Shown here: positions 28,511 through 38,813 of the stretch, piece by piece | How positions within the stretch are numbered: the stretch's first letter is position 1 | How the letters are laid out: the number at the start of each line of letters is the position of its first letter | Origin: Candidatus Krumholzibacteriota bacterium | GTDB taxonomy: Bacteria; Krumholzibacteriota; Krumholzibacteriia; JACNKJ01 | Direction: 5' to 3' | Assembly: GCA_016933175.1 (NCBI GenBank) | Contig: JAFGBK010000084.1 | Location: forward strand, 1 to 62,568 | DNA: 62,568 nucleotides | Program-made: the position numbers and the translations under genes | Notes under the pieces: model-generated | What the model was told of the DNA's origin: nothing | The model's input: only the letters and a program-made list of their open reading frames with translations | Databases searched by the model: none

Positions 28511-28516
28511 CCCGTC

Positions 28517-29569
28517 ATGAGACATGTCCCGCACCACGCGGCGCCCGGTCCGGGGCGCCGCGCCGGCGCCATGATCCTGGCCGCCCTCGCCCTCGCCGCC
28601 GCCGGCTGCGGCGGCGACCGCAACCTGCCCTCCGTCGGCAGCTACTCGGACGTCCTCCTCATCTCCGAGACGGGCAAGAGCAGCCCGCAGGTGCGGGAGT
28701 TCGTCCAGGCCCTGGCCCATCCCATCCGCTATGTCTTCGAGGATGAGAACGAGTTCAACGTCTTCCACCTGGACGTGGACGGCATCACGGGCAACACGGA
28801 CGCGCGCAACATCGTCTTCCTCGTGCGGATCGACGAGCCCGGCGCCCTGCGCAATCGGGTCACCCGGGAGCTGGGCCGGGACTACCTCGCGCGCACGCGC
28901 GAGGAAGGCCATCTGCTGCTCTACAAGCAGGACTTCTACGCCCGCGACCAGGATGTCTACTACCTGCTCATGGCCAACCGCGCCGAGCAGGAGTACGTGC
29001 TCGCCCGGCTGGCGCCGACCCTGTGCCAGCGCCTGCGCGATTCGACCCGCGAGCGCTATCGCCGCTATCTCCTGCGCGACCGGGAGAACAAGGGTGGCGG
29101 CAAGTACCTCTGGCAGAACTACGGCTTCACCCTGCGCTTTCCCGCCGACTACCATCTCCTCCAGGAGCGGCGCGACCTGCGCGCCATCGAGCTGCACCGC
29201 ACCGACCCCAGCCGGGGCATCGCCGTCTTCTGGCGGAACGAGGTGAAGGACGCGCCCGGCCTGGCCGACTCCACCGCCCTGCTGGACTGGCGTGCCGAGG
29301 TGGCCGACACCCTGTACAGCGGGGACACGATGCTGCGCGAGGAAACCGTCATCACCAAGGCCACGCTCGGCGAGCACGACGCCATCCGCGCCCAGGGCGT
29401 CTGGCAGAACGAGCGGGACATGACCGGCGGCGTCTTCATCACCTACTTCATCCACGACACGCGCCTCGAACGCCTGCTGGCCGTGGACCTCATCGTCTAC
29501 GCGCCGGGTCTGGCCAAGCACCCCTACGTGCGCGAGCTGGAGGCCCTCGCCAGCACCCTCCGCTTCTGA
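28517..29569 (+). CDS. DUF4837 family lipoprotein
   Basis: A 350-residue protein with an N-terminal twin-Arg-containing region, hydrophobic stretch and lipobox AAGC. The mature part matches DUF4837 in layout: LPSVGSYSDVLLISETGK at the start, a middle NTDARNIVFLVRIDEPG, and a repeat-like second half (YGFTLRFPADYHLL; WQNERDMTGGVFITYFIHD). This family is found in Bacteroidota and relatives and has no known function. ATG 28517 is preferred over ATG 28571, which would leave a signal peptide with no charged start. It is followed by aroB after three bases. Confidence 0.75.
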   Translation: MRHVPHHAAPGPGRRAGAMILAALALAAAGCGGDRNLPSVGSYSDVLLISETGKSSPQVREFVQALAHPIRYVFEDENEFNVFHLDVDGITGNTDARNIVFLVRIDEPGALRNRVTRELGRDYLARTREEGHLLLYKQDFYARDQDVYYLLMANRAEQEYVLARLAPTLCQRLRDSTRERYRRYLLRDRENKGGGKYLWQNYGFTLRFPADYHLLQERRDLRAIELHRTDPSRGIAVFWRNEVKDAPGLADSTALLDWRAEVADTLYSGDTMLREETVITKATLGEHDAIRAQGVWQNERDMTGGVFITYFIHDTRLERLLAVDLIVYAPGLAKHPYVRELEALASTLRF

Positions 29570-29572
29570 GCC

Positions 29573-30643
29573 ATGCGCACCCTCGCCGTCGAGCTGGGAC
29601 CGCGGCGCTATCCCGTCCATGTGGGGCGGGAGCTGCCTCCCGCCCTGCTGGCCGAGGTCCTGGCTGGTCGCCCGGCCGCGGCCGTGGTGGATGCGCGCCT
29701 GGCGCGGCGCCAGGGGCCGCGCCTGGACGCCTGGCTGGGTGGCCTGCCCCGCCTGACGGTGCCGTCCGGCGAGGGCAGCAAGCGGCTGGTGCGGGTGGAG
29801 CGCCTGGCCGGGCGCCTGCTGGAGCTGGGCCTGGGCCGCGACGGCGTCCTGGTGGCCGCGGGCGGCGGAGTCGTCGGGGACCTCGCCGGCTTTCTGGCCG
29901 CCAGCTACCTGCGCGGCGTGCCCTTCGTGCAGCTGCCGACGACCCTCCTCGCCCAGGTCGACGCCAGCCTGGGCGGCAAGACCGCCGTCCACCTGGCCGG
30001 CGCCCGCAACGCCCTGGGCTTCTTCCACCAGCCCCTGGCCGTCATGGCCGATCTGGCCTGGCTGGACACCCTGTCCCGGCGCGACCTGCGCGCCGGACTC
30101 GCCGAGCTGGTCAAGACCATGGCCGTGGCCGATCCCGCCTGGCTGGAGCGCCTGGCGGCGGCGGGGCCGGCGTTGCTGGATCCGCACGCGCCCCTGCTGG
30201 AGGCGGCGGTGACGGCGTCCTGCCGGCACAAGGCGGCCGTGGTGGCCGCCGACGAGCGGGAGGACGGCCGCCGTCGCGTGCTCAACTTCGGGCACACCCT
30301 CGCCCACGCCCTCGAGGCCGCCGGTCCCCGACCGGCATGGCGGCACGGAGAGGCCGTGGCCCTGGGCATGCTCGCGGCCCTGAGGCTGGGGGAGCGCGAG
30401 GGCATCACGCCGCCCGCCCTGCGACGGTGTCTGACGGGCCTGTTCGGGTCCCTCGGCCTGCCCGGCCGGCTGCCGCCGGACCTGGCCGCGGCGCGCCTCC
30501 TGGCGCTCATGGACCGCGACAAGAAGCGGCGCGGCGGTCGAGTGGAATTCGTCCTGCTGGAGGCCTGGGGCCGCCCGCGCGCTGGCATCGTGGTGGCCCC
30601 GTCCCGGGTGGCGGCCGTGCTGCGGGAATTCGGCGCCGCCTGA
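29573..30643 (+). CDS. aroB: 3-dehydroquinate synthase
   Basis: Second step of the shikimate pathway, NAD- and metal-dependent. The family block GGGVVGDLAGFLAASYLRGVP is complete, as are PTTLLAQVDASLGGKTAVH, and the metal ligands in KAAVVAADEREDGRRRVLN plus NFGHTLAHALE and HGEAVALGM. It has 356 residues. aroQ, the next pathway enzyme, follows with one gene between, although a promoter lies ahead of that intervening gene. Confidence 0.95.
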   Translation: MRTLAVELGPRRYPVHVGRELPPALLAEVLAGRPAAAVVDARLARRQGPRLDAWLGGLPRLTVPSGEGSKRLVRVERLAGRLLELGLGRDGVLVAAGGGVVGDLAGFLAASYLRGVPFVQLPTTLLAQVDASLGGKTAVHLAGARNALGFFHQPLAVMADLAWLDTLSRRDLRAGLAELVKTMAVADPAWLERLAAAGPALLDPHAPLLEAAVTASCRHKAAVVAADEREDGRRRVLNFGHTLAHALEAAGPRPAWRHGEAVALGMLAALRLGEREGITPPALRRCLTGLFGSLGLPGRLPPDLAAARLLALMDRDKKRRGGRVEFVLLEAWGRPRAGIVVAPSRVAAVLREFGAA

Positions 30644-30668
30644 CGAGGCGGCTCCGCCCAGGAAATCG

Positions 30669-30697
30669 TTGACCACCGGCTGAGCCGGTGCTAGCGT
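30669..30697 (+). promoter_or_regulatory. Promoter of TPR-aroQ-accB unit with palindromic spacer
   Basis: TTGACC (30669-30674), a 17-bp spacer and TAGCGT (30692-30697). The spacer holds a perfect 6-bp inverted repeat around TGA (30675-30689), a candidate operator placed where a repressor would block RNA polymerase. Confidence 0.55.
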
Positions 30698-30728
30698 CGA
30701 ATCTCCTGTCACGATACGGTGCATCTAA

Positions 30729-31394
30729 ATGGGAGACAACGAGATAGGCATGGGCGACAAGGATCGCGACCGGCAGGGCGCCCGCCCGGCGCTCCAGGGC
30801 GAGATGACCCTGCGGCGGCTCTACGAGAGCGGGCGCGAGGAGCTGTTCCTGGTCCTGGCCGACTGGGCCCGGCGCCGCGGTGCCGTGGAGGAGGCTCAGC
30901 TGCTGCTGGAGACGGGTCTCCAGCGCTGGCCCGAGAACGCGGCGGCCTGGGTGCTGCTGGGTCGCCTCCGCATGCAGATGGGGCGCCTGGACGAGGCGCG
31001 CGACATCTATGCGCGGATCCTGGCCCGACTCGACGCGCGCAACCTGCCCGCCCTGCGCGCCCTGGCGTCGGCGGCCGTGGAACAGGGTGACTGGCGCGCC
31101 GCTCGCGACTACCTGGAACGCTGGGCCTGCGAGGATCCCGAGGATCCCGAGATGGCCGACCGCCTGGAGGAGGTGGAGGGCGCTCTGGCCCGCGAGGAGG
31201 CCGGCGAAGACCTGCGGATCGAGCGGGCCGCCCTGGGCGCGCCGGACGCGGCCGCGCCGCCGGGGGTCCTCGACATCCCGCTGGCCGACATCGAGCGCGA
31301 TCTCATGCCGGCGCCGTCCCTGGAGGACGAGGGGTCCTGGCGGGAACGGGAATCCGCTCCCGAGGGCGAGGATCCTCCGCGGGAGGGGGACTGA
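30729..31394 (+). CDS. Tetratricopeptide-repeat protein
   Basis: A 221-residue soluble protein with two to three TPR-like helical pairs: EEAQLLLETGLQRWPENAAA, WVLLGRLRMQMGRLDEARDI, and EQGDWRAARDYLERWACEDP. The tail is acidic and disordered. The start could be ATG 30729 or ATG 30750, both in frame. It ends one base ahead of aroQ, so it is cotranscribed with it. Specific function unknown. Confidence 0.75.
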   Translation: MGDNEIGMGDKDRDRQGARPALQGEMTLRRLYESGREELFLVLADWARRRGAVEEAQLLLETGLQRWPENAAAWVLLGRLRMQMGRLDEARDIYARILARLDARNLPALRALASAAVEQGDWRAARDYLERWACEDPEDPEMADRLEEVEGALAREEAGEDLRIERAALGAPDAAAPPGVLDIPLADIERDLMPAPSLEDEGSWRERESAPEGEDPPREGD

Positions 31395-31826
31395 GTGGAT
31401 CGCTACCTCGTCCTGCAGGGCCCCAACCTGAACCTGCTCGGACGCCGCGAGCCGGGCTTCTATGGCACCCAGAGCCTCGAGGCCATGCACGCCGAGCTGG
31501 CGGAGTGGGCCGACCGGCGGGGCATCACGCTGGAGTTCCACCAGAGCAATCACGAGGGCGAGCTGATCGAGGCCCTGCAGGGAGCCGAGGGGCGCTGCCG
31601 GGGCGCCGTCCTCAACCCCGGCGGCTTCGCCCACAGCAGCGTCGCCCTGCGGGATTGCATCGCCGCCCTGGACCTGCCCGTGGTGGAGGTCCACCTGAGC
31701 AACCTGCACGCGCGCGAGCGCTTCCGGAGGCGCAGCCTCTGCGCCGCCGTCACCCGCGGCGTGATCTGCGGACTCGGCGCCGACGGGTACAAGCTCGCCT
31801 TGCGCCATCTCATGGGCGAGCCCTAG
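31395..31826 (+). CDS. aroQ: Type II 3-dehydroquinate dehydratase
   Basis: Third step of the shikimate pathway. It shows GPNLNLLGRREPGFYG with the catalytic Tyr, HQSNHEGELIEALQ, NPGGFAHSSVALRD and the catalytic His in VVEVHLSNLHARERFR. It has 143 residues, standard for the dodecameric type II enzyme. It starts with GTG directly after the TPR gene stop. Confidence 0.95.
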   Translation: MDRYLVLQGPNLNLLGRREPGFYGTQSLEAMHAELAEWADRRGITLEFHQSNHEGELIEALQGAEGRCRGAVLNPGGFAHSSVALRDCIAALDLPVVEVHLSNLHARERFRRRSLCAAVTRGVICGLGADGYKLALRHLMGEP

Positions 31827-31850
31827 GGCCGACGCCGACGAGGAGCCATC

Positions 31851-32300
31851 ATGCGCGAACGCGATCTCCGACGCCTGATCGAACTGCTCGAGAAGCATCC
31901 GGAACTGGGCGAAATCGAGCTCGCCGAGAGCCTGCTCGGCGGCCGGCGACTGCGCGTGGTGCGGCGCGCCGGGACGCCCGCCGCGGCGCAGGCCACGAAT
32001 CCGGGCGCGGCGGCGGCGGCTCCCGCGTCGCCGGCGGCCGAACCGGAGCCGGACGCCGGCCTCCAGGCCGTCAAGGCGCCCATGGTCGGCACCTTCTACC
32101 GGGCGTCCAGCCCCGACGCCGATCCCTTCGTGCGGGAGGGGACCCGCGTGGCTCCGGGCAGCGTGCTCTGCATCATCGAGGCCATGAAGCTGATGAACGA
32201 GATCGAGAGCGAAGTGGCCGGCATCGTGCGCAAGATCCGCGTGGAGAACGGCCAGCCGGTCGAATTCGGCCAGGTCCTCTTCCTGATCGAGACGGCCTGA
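31851..32300 (+). CDS. accB: Biotin carboxyl carrier protein of acetyl-CoA carboxylase
   Basis: A 149-residue carrier with an Ala/Pro-rich linker (residues about 40-65) and a C-terminal biotinyl domain ending FGQVLFLIE. The biotinylated lysine lies in the canonical [10 protein letters not shown]. It provides carboxybiotin for malonyl-CoA synthesis, feeding the fab cluster. Its usual partner accC is nearby but separated by pilT. Confidence 0.94.
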   Translation: MRERDLRRLIELLEKHPELGEIELAESLLGGRRLRVVRRAGTPAAAQATNPGAAAAAPASPAAEPEPDAGLQAVKAPMVGTFYRASSPDADPFVREGTRVAPGSVLCIIEAMKLMNEIESEVAGIVRKIRVENGQPVEFGQVLFLIETA

Positions 32301-32324
32301 GCGGCGAGGGGCTCCCCGCGCCGC
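32301..32324 (+). terminator. Hairpin terminator after accB
   Basis: Directly after the accB stop, GCGGCG-A-GGGG-CT-CCCC-G-CGCCGC forms a 10-bp stem with one mismatch, followed by a pyrimidine-rich run (TCCTTTCCC). It separates accB from pilT. Confidence 0.5.
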
Positions 32325-32384
32325 CGCGTCCTTTCCCGTCGTTCCCCGCCCTGTCCGTTCCGCAGTGGGACACGTTCTTGCTAG

Positions 32385-32405
32385 CGCCTCCTCGACTAGG
32401 AGGCG
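32385..32405 (+). promoter_or_regulatory. Inverted repeat containing the pilT Shine-Dalgarno
   Basis: CGCCTCCT (32385-32392), a five-base loop, then AGGAGGCG (32398-32405). The right arm contains AGGAGG five bases before the pilT ATG. If the whole repeat is transcribed, the ribosome binding site would be hidden in the stem. A possible promoter (TCCGCA 32359-32364, TAGCGC 32382-32387, spacer 17) would start transcription inside the repeat, so this depends on the real start site. Confidence 0.45.
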
Positions 32406-32408
32406 TGG

Positions 32409-33509
32409 ATGGAACTTGCGAGTCTGCTGCAGGAGATGGTCGAGCGCGGGGCCAGCGATCTCCACCTCAAGGCCGGGCGCCCGCCCGCCTTCCGCGTCCA
32501 GGGCGACATCGTCTTCATGGAGGAGGCCGACCTCGACGTGAGCGGCATGCAGGTGCTGCTCAAGCAGGTCCTCGACGACAAGCAGGCCCAGCAGTTCGAA
32601 GCGGATCACGAGGTGGACCTGGCCCTGAGCATGCCCGGGCTGGGCCGCTTTCGCGGCAACATTTTCATGCAGCGCAGCAGCACGGCCATGGTCTTCCGGC
32701 ACATCCCCACGGAGGTGCCGGAGATGGAGAGCCTCAACCTGCCCGAGGTGACGGAGAAGCTGGCGCTGGCCTCACGCGGCATGGTGCTCGTCACCGGCAT
32801 GACGGGCAGCGGCAAGACCACGACCCTGGCCGCCATGGTCAAGCGGATCCTCGCCACGCGTCCCGCCCGCGTCATGACCGTGGAGGACCCCGTCGAGTTC
32901 CTGCACCAGGACGGCCAAGGCCTCATCACCCAGCGCGAGGTAGGCAGCGACACCAAGTCCTTCGCGACGGCCCTCCGCTATGTGCTGCGCCAGGACCCCG
33001 ACGTGCTGGTCATCGGCGAGATCCGCGATTCCGAAACCATGCGCGTGGCCCTGACGGCCGCCGACACGGGCCACCTGGTCCTGTCCAGCCTCCACACGAC
33101 GGACGCCATCCAGACCATCAACCGCGTCCTGTCCCTCTACCCGCCCGACCAGCACACGGAGATCCGCTACCTGCTGGCTCACAACCTCCGGGGCATCATC
33201 AGCATGCGCCTGGTGCGCGCCGCCGATGGCAGCGCGCGCCTGCCGGCGACGGAGATCCTCGTGGGCTGCTCCACGGTGCGCGACTACCTCCTGGATCCCG
33301 CGAAGCTGGGCGCGGTCCGCGACTTCCTGGTGGAGGGGCGGGCCGTCTACGGCACCCGCACCTTCGACATGAGCCTGCTGGAGCTCTGCCAGTCGGGCAA
33401 GGTGGAGCTGGAGGAGGCCCTGCGGCACGCCACCCACCCCGACGAGATCCGCCTCAAGCTCATGGGGATCGAGGGCGCCGAGGGCCTGCTGCAAGCCTTC
33501 AAGGAGTAG
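32409..33509 (+). CDS. pilT: Type IV pilus retraction-type ATPase
   Basis: A 366-residue PilT/PilU family ATPase. It has the N-terminal GASDLHLKAGRPPAFRVQGD, Walker A GMTGSGKTTT, Asp-box EDPVEFLH, Walker B VLVIGEIRDSETM and His-box HLVLSSLHTTDA. The C-terminus (GTRTFDMSLLELCQSGKVELEEAL) looks closer to PilU than to classic PilT with its AIRNLIRE motif. It would power pilus retraction or twitching at the inner membrane. No other pil genes are in the window, and its position between accB and accC is unusual. Confidence 0.88.
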   Translation: MELASLLQEMVERGASDLHLKAGRPPAFRVQGDIVFMEEADLDVSGMQVLLKQVLDDKQAQQFEADHEVDLALSMPGLGRFRGNIFMQRSSTAMVFRHIPTEVPEMESLNLPEVTEKLALASRGMVLVTGMTGSGKTTTLAAMVKRILATRPARVMTVEDPVEFLHQDGQGLITQREVGSDTKSFATALRYVLRQDPDVLVIGEIRDSETMRVALTAADTGHLVLSSLHTTDAIQTINRVLSLYPPDQHTEIRYLLAHNLRGIISMRLVRAADGSARLPATEILVGCSTVRDYLLDPAKLGAVRDFLVEGRAVYGTRTFDMSLLELCQSGKVELEEALRHATHPDEIRLKLMGIEGAEGLLQAFKE

Positions 33510-33573
33510 ACGAAGCTCCGCTTGGCCACGTCCCACGCGGCTCCGCGCCTTGTCGCGGCGCGCAAATGCCCGC

Positions 33574-33602
33574 TGGACACCCCCTGGACGATGTGCTACG
33601 CA
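33574..33602 (+). promoter_or_regulatory. Promoter of accC
   Basis: TGGACA (33574-33579), a 17-bp spacer and TACGCA (33597-33602), about 40 bases before the accC ATG. Confidence 0.55.
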
Positions 33603-33641
33603 CAAGCGGGCGCGGCCAGCCGCCGCGGCCAGGGAGTCGCC

Positions 33642-34997
<1,356 letters not shown>

Positions 34998-35018
34998 GCG
35001 CCGGCTGGGGGTGAGAGC

Positions 35019-37349
35019 ATGAAGACACGACGGCACGCCCTGCGCGGGCTGCTGTTCCTCTTTCTGGCAGTCCTCCTGTCCGTGAGCATCGCGACCCACG
35101 ATCCCACCGACCTGCCGCGCTGGGAATGGGACCGCCACCTTCTCGCGGCCGAGAACGCCTTCGGCTTCGTGGGGGCCATCCTCGCCAAGGCGCTCGTCGA
35201 TGTCCTGGGCGCCCTGGCGCCCTGGCTGCTGGCGCCCGCCTGCCTCCTGGCCGCCTGGGCGGACCTGACGGCCCGCCGCCGCCGCGGCCTGCTCATCGGC
35301 TGGACCGCCGCCGGCCTGCTGGCCCTGCTCTGGGCCGGGAGCCCCTGGCTTGGCGGCCCGGCCGCGGCCCGCGCCGGCTGGCTGGGCGTCCTGCTCGCCG
35401 AGGGCCTCCTGAGCTTCACGGGGCGAACGGGGAGCCAGGTGCTGCTGGGCTTCCTGACGCTGGCCGGCCTGTTCGCAGTGCTGCCGGGCGCCTGGCTGCC
35501 GGGCCTGCGGCGCGCCGGCCTCGTCGCCATCCTCGCCCTGCCCCGCGCCGCCTGGTGGCTGCTGCGCGGCGCCGGCCTCCTGGCGGTCGGTGCCGGACAT
35601 GGCCTGGCCGCCCTGGTGCGCGCGGCGAACAGGGGCGCCGCCGGGATGCGCTGGCGCCTGGCCGACTGGCAAGCCGCGCGCCGCGCCGCCAGGGAAGCCG
35701 CCTCCGCTGCGCGCGGCGAAGCGGCGATATACGCGGCGCGCGCGGAAGCGGCCGCACCCAGCGTGGTGGCGGCGCCGCCGCCGGCTGGCGATCTGGAGGC
35801 GCCCGCCATGACCGCGGCCGCGGCGGCCGGCACGGCGGCCAGCGTCCGCGCGACAGCGGCGCGGCCACAGCGGCGGCCCGCCCCGGTCGGGCGTCGCGGC
35901 GACTACGTCCTGCCTGACAGCTCGCTGCTGGAGCCGCCCGGGCCCGTCGACCGCCAGGCCGACCGGCGCGCCCTGGAGGAGCGGGCTCGCATCCTGGTGG
36001 ACAAGCTGGCCAGCTTCAACGTCAACGGGCGGGTCAGCGCCATGAGCCAGGGGCCCGTGGTCACCACCTACGAGTTCGAGCCCGACAGCGGCGTCAAGGT
36101 GAACCAGATCGTCAGCCGCCGCGAGGACCTGGCCCTCGCCTTGCGCAGCAAGGAGCTGCGCCTGGTGGCGCCCATCCCCGGCAAGGCCGCCGTTGGCATC
36201 GAGGTGCCGAACCCGCGTCCCCACCTCATTCGCCTGCGCGAGGTGCTGGAGGCCGACAGCGCTGCCGGACGGGGCGGCGAGCTGGCCCTGGCCCTCGGCG
36301 TGGATGTGGACGGAAGGGCCACCTGGACGGACCTTGCCGAGATGCCCCACCTGCTGGTGGCCGGCGCCACGGGCACGGGCAAGAGCGTGTGCATCAACAG
36401 CCTCCTGGTCAGCCTGCTCCTGGTCCACACGCCCGAGACCCTGCGCCTGTTCCTGGTGGACCCCAAGATGCTCGAGCTGAGCATCTACAACGACATCCCG
36501 CACCTGCTCCACCCCGTCATCACCGACAACCGGATGGCCCTGCAGGCCCTCAACTGGCTGGTGGGGGAGATGGAGCGGCGCTACCTCCTGCTCAAGCCGG
36601 CCGGCGTGCGCAGCCTCGAGGAGTACAACGCCCGCGTGCGGGACGGGCAGATCACGGACGCCGCGGGCGAGGCCGTCACCGCCACCCTGCCCTTCCTGGT
36701 CTGCGTGGTGGAGGAGTTCGCCGACCTGATGATGACCCTAGGCCGCGACGTGCAGACGCCCATCATCCGCCTGGCGCAGATGGCGCGGGCTGTGGGCATC
36801 CACCTGATCCTGGCCACCCAGCGGCCCAGCGTGGACATCATCGACGGCGTCATCAAGGCCAACTTCCCCAGCCGGATCGCCTTCAAGGTCTTCAGCCGCT
36901 TCGATTCCAAGACCATCCTCGACGGCGTCGGCGCCGAGACCCTCATCGGCCGCGGTGACATGCTCTTCAAGCACGGCCGGCGGCCCTTCCCCCAGCGGCT
37001 CCACGGCGCCTTCGTCGGCACCGAGGAGGTGGAGCGCGTCGTGGCGCACTGGCGCGAGCAAGCGGCCCCCGAGCCGCCCCTCGCGCTGGAGCGGCAGCAG
37101 GGCGCGGGCCCCGATTTCGGCGCCGAGGACGAGCTGTACGAGGACGCCCGCCGCATCGTCGTCCTGCAGGGCTTTGGCAGCACGACCATGCTCCAGCGCC
37201 GGCTGCGCGTGGGCTACACCCGGGCCAGCCGCCTCATGGACATGCTGGAGGAGGCGGGCATCGTGGGGCCGCACACGGGCAGCAAGGCCCGCGAGGTCCT
37301 CGTGGGGCCCGAAGCGCTGGCGGACGCCGGCGACGGGGACGGACTGTGA
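35019..37349 (+). CDS. ftsK: DNA translocase FtsK/SpoIIIE
   Basis: A 776-residue septal DNA pump. Four to five membrane helices occupy residues 8 to about 190, followed by an Ala/Arg-rich linker. The motor has Walker A GATGTGKSVCINSL, VDPKMLELSIYNDIPHLLHP, and the strand with CVVEEFADLMM. The C-terminal gamma winged helix (RRLRVGYTRASRLMDMLEEA) would read polar KOPS-type sequences for chromosome dimer resolution. Its end overlaps rimO by four bases. Confidence 0.95.
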   Translation: MKTRRHALRGLLFLFLAVLLSVSIATHDPTDLPRWEWDRHLLAAENAFGFVGAILAKALVDVLGALAPWLLAPACLLAAWADLTARRRRGLLIGWTAAGLLALLWAGSPWLGGPAAARAGWLGVLLAEGLLSFTGRTGSQVLLGFLTLAGLFAVLPGAWLPGLRRAGLVAILALPRAAWWLLRGAGLLAVGAGHGLAALVRAANRGAAGMRWRLADWQAARRAAREAASAARGEAAIYAARAEAAAPSVVAAPPPAGDLEAPAMTAAAAAGTAASVRATAARPQRRPAPVGRRGDYVLPDSSLLEPPGPVDRQADRRALEERARILVDKLASFNVNGRVSAMSQGPVVTTYEFEPDSGVKVNQIVSRREDLALALRSKELRLVAPIPGKAAVGIEVPNPRPHLIRLREVLEADSAAGRGGELALALGVDVDGRATWTDLAEMPHLLVAGATGTGKSVCINSLLVSLLLVHTPETLRLFLVDPKMLELSIYNDIPHLLHPVITDNRMALQALNWLVGEMERRYLLLKPAGVRSLEEYNARVRDGQITDAAGEAVTATLPFLVCVVEEFADLMMTLGRDVQTPIIRLAQMARAVGIHLILATQRPSVDIIDGVIKANFPSRIAFKVFSRFDSKTILDGVGAETLIGRGDMLFKHGRRPFPQRLHGAFVGTEEVERVVAHWREQAAPEPPLALERQQGAGPDFGAEDELYEDARRIVVLQGFGSTTMLQRRLRVGYTRASRLMDMLEEAGIVGPHTGSKAREVLVGPEALADAGDGDGL

Positions 37350-38755
37350 CCGGCACCCGCCGCCTGTACCTGGAGACGCTCGGCTGCAGCAAGAACCTCG
37401 TGGACAGCGAGGCCCTGCTGAACCTGCTGCCGGACGGGCGCTTCGTGCCGGTCGCGGATCCGCTGTCGGCCGACCTGATCGTCCTGAACACCTGCGGCTT
37501 CATCGAGGCGGCTCGCGAGGAGAACGTCGAGCGCCTGCTCGCCCTCGTGGCCGTCAAGCGGGAGACGGGCGCGCGCCTGGCCGTCATCGGCTGCCTCTCC
37601 CAGCGCTACGCCCGCACCCTGGCCGAGGAGGTTCCCGAGATCGACCTGCTGGCCGGCGTCTGCCAGCAGGCGGAGCTGGCGGGAGCCCTGACCGAGCTGG
37701 GCGCCGCCGCCGGCGCGCCGCGCAGCCTGGTGCCGGCGTCGCCCCGCATCAGCTTCGCCGGCTGCCTGGGCCGGCCCCTGCTCACCCCGCCGCACCTGGC
37801 CTACGTCAAGGTGAGCGAGGGCTGCAGCCGCGCCTGCGCGTTCTGCGCCATCCCGGCCATTCGCGGCCCCTATCGGAGCCGCACGCCGGCGGACATCGAG
37901 GCGGAGGTGCGCGAGCTGGCCGAGCGCGGCGTGGGGGAGATCAACCTCATCAGCCAGGACACGGCCGCCTATGGGCGCGACAGCGGCGAGGATCTGCCGG
38001 GGCTCGTGCGGCGCCTGGCGCGGGTGGCGGGCCCCCATTGGCTGCGCCTGTTCTATCTGCATCCGGCCCTGGTGGATCTGCCCGGGCTGCTGGACATCTT
38101 CGCGCAGCCGCGGGTGGCGCCCTACCTGGACCTGCCCATCCAGCACGCCAGTGACCCGGTCCTGGCCCGCATGCGACGCGGCCACGACCGCGCCCGGCTC
38201 GCCGCGCTGCTGGGCGGGTTGCGCCGCGAGCGTCCCGACCTCTGCCTGCGCACGACGGTCATGGTGGGCCATCCCGGCGAGACCGCGGTGGACTTCGCGG
38301 CGCTGCTGGACTTCCTGGCCGAGCATCCCTTCGACAAGCTGGGCGCCTTTGTGTTCAGCGCCGAGGAGGGCACGCCCGCCGCGGCCATGCCCGACGCCGT
38401 GCCGGCGGAACTGGCCGCCGAGCGCCTGGAGCGTCTCCAGCTCCAGCAGATGGAGATCAGCGCCGAGCGCCACGCGGCCCTGGTGGGGCGGGTTCTCGGC
38501 TGTTTCGTCGAGGCCCTGGCCGGCGTCGGCGACGGCCTGCCGCCGGGCCGCGGCGTCGATCCCCTGGCGGACGGGCCCTTCCCCAACGCCCGGGCCGCCC
38601 TGCGGACCGAGCGGGACGCCTACGAGGTGGACGGCCACCTCTTCCTGGACGATGCCGGGGAACTTTCCCTGGGGCAGTACGTGGAAGCCGAGGTCCTCGC
38701 GGCGGACGTCTACGACCTGCGCGGCCGGCTGGCCAACACCCCGGACAGGCATTGA
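37346..38755 (+). CDS. rimO: Ribosomal protein S12 methylthiotransferase
   Basis: Radical-SAM enzyme that methylthiolates Asp89 of ribosomal protein S12. The N-terminal MTTase domain provides three cluster cysteines (TLGCSKNLVDSE, LNTCGFIEAA, VIGCLSQRY), and the radical-SAM site is SEGCSRACAFCAIP (CxxxCxxC). The TRAM domain closes the protein. It has 469 residues with normal order. GTG or ATGA-type overlap with ftsK indicates coupling. Confidence 0.94.
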   Translation: MTGTRRLYLETLGCSKNLVDSEALLNLLPDGRFVPVADPLSADLIVLNTCGFIEAAREENVERLLALVAVKRETGARLAVIGCLSQRYARTLAEEVPEIDLLAGVCQQAELAGALTELGAAAGAPRSLVPASPRISFAGCLGRPLLTPPHLAYVKVSEGCSRACAFCAIPAIRGPYRSRTPADIEAEVRELAERGVGEINLISQDTAAYGRDSGEDLPGLVRRLARVAGPHWLRLFYLHPALVDLPGLLDIFAQPRVAPYLDLPIQHASDPVLARMRRGHDRARLAALLGGLRRERPDLCLRTTVMVGHPGETAVDFAALLDFLAEHPFDKLGAFVFSAEEGTPAAAMPDAVPAELAAERLERLQLQQMEISAERHAALVGRVLGCFVEALAGVGDGLPPGRGVDPLADGPFPNARAALRTERDAYEVDGHLFLDDAGELSLGQYVEAEVLAADVYDLRGRLANTPDRH

Positions 38756-38780
38756 CAGGATCGGCGCCCTTCCCTATACC
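38752..38780 (+). promoter_or_regulatory. Promoter of the bamD-nadD-polA-coaE(-prfB) operon
   Basis: TTGACA (38752-38757), a 17-bp spacer and TATACC (38775-38780), the best-scoring promoter in the window. Its -35 overlaps the rimO stop. Before element insertion it would have driven the operon through prfB and beyond. Confidence 0.7.
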
Positions 38781-38813
38781 AAGCGGGAACAAGCCCTTAG
38801 CACGGAGTACGAC

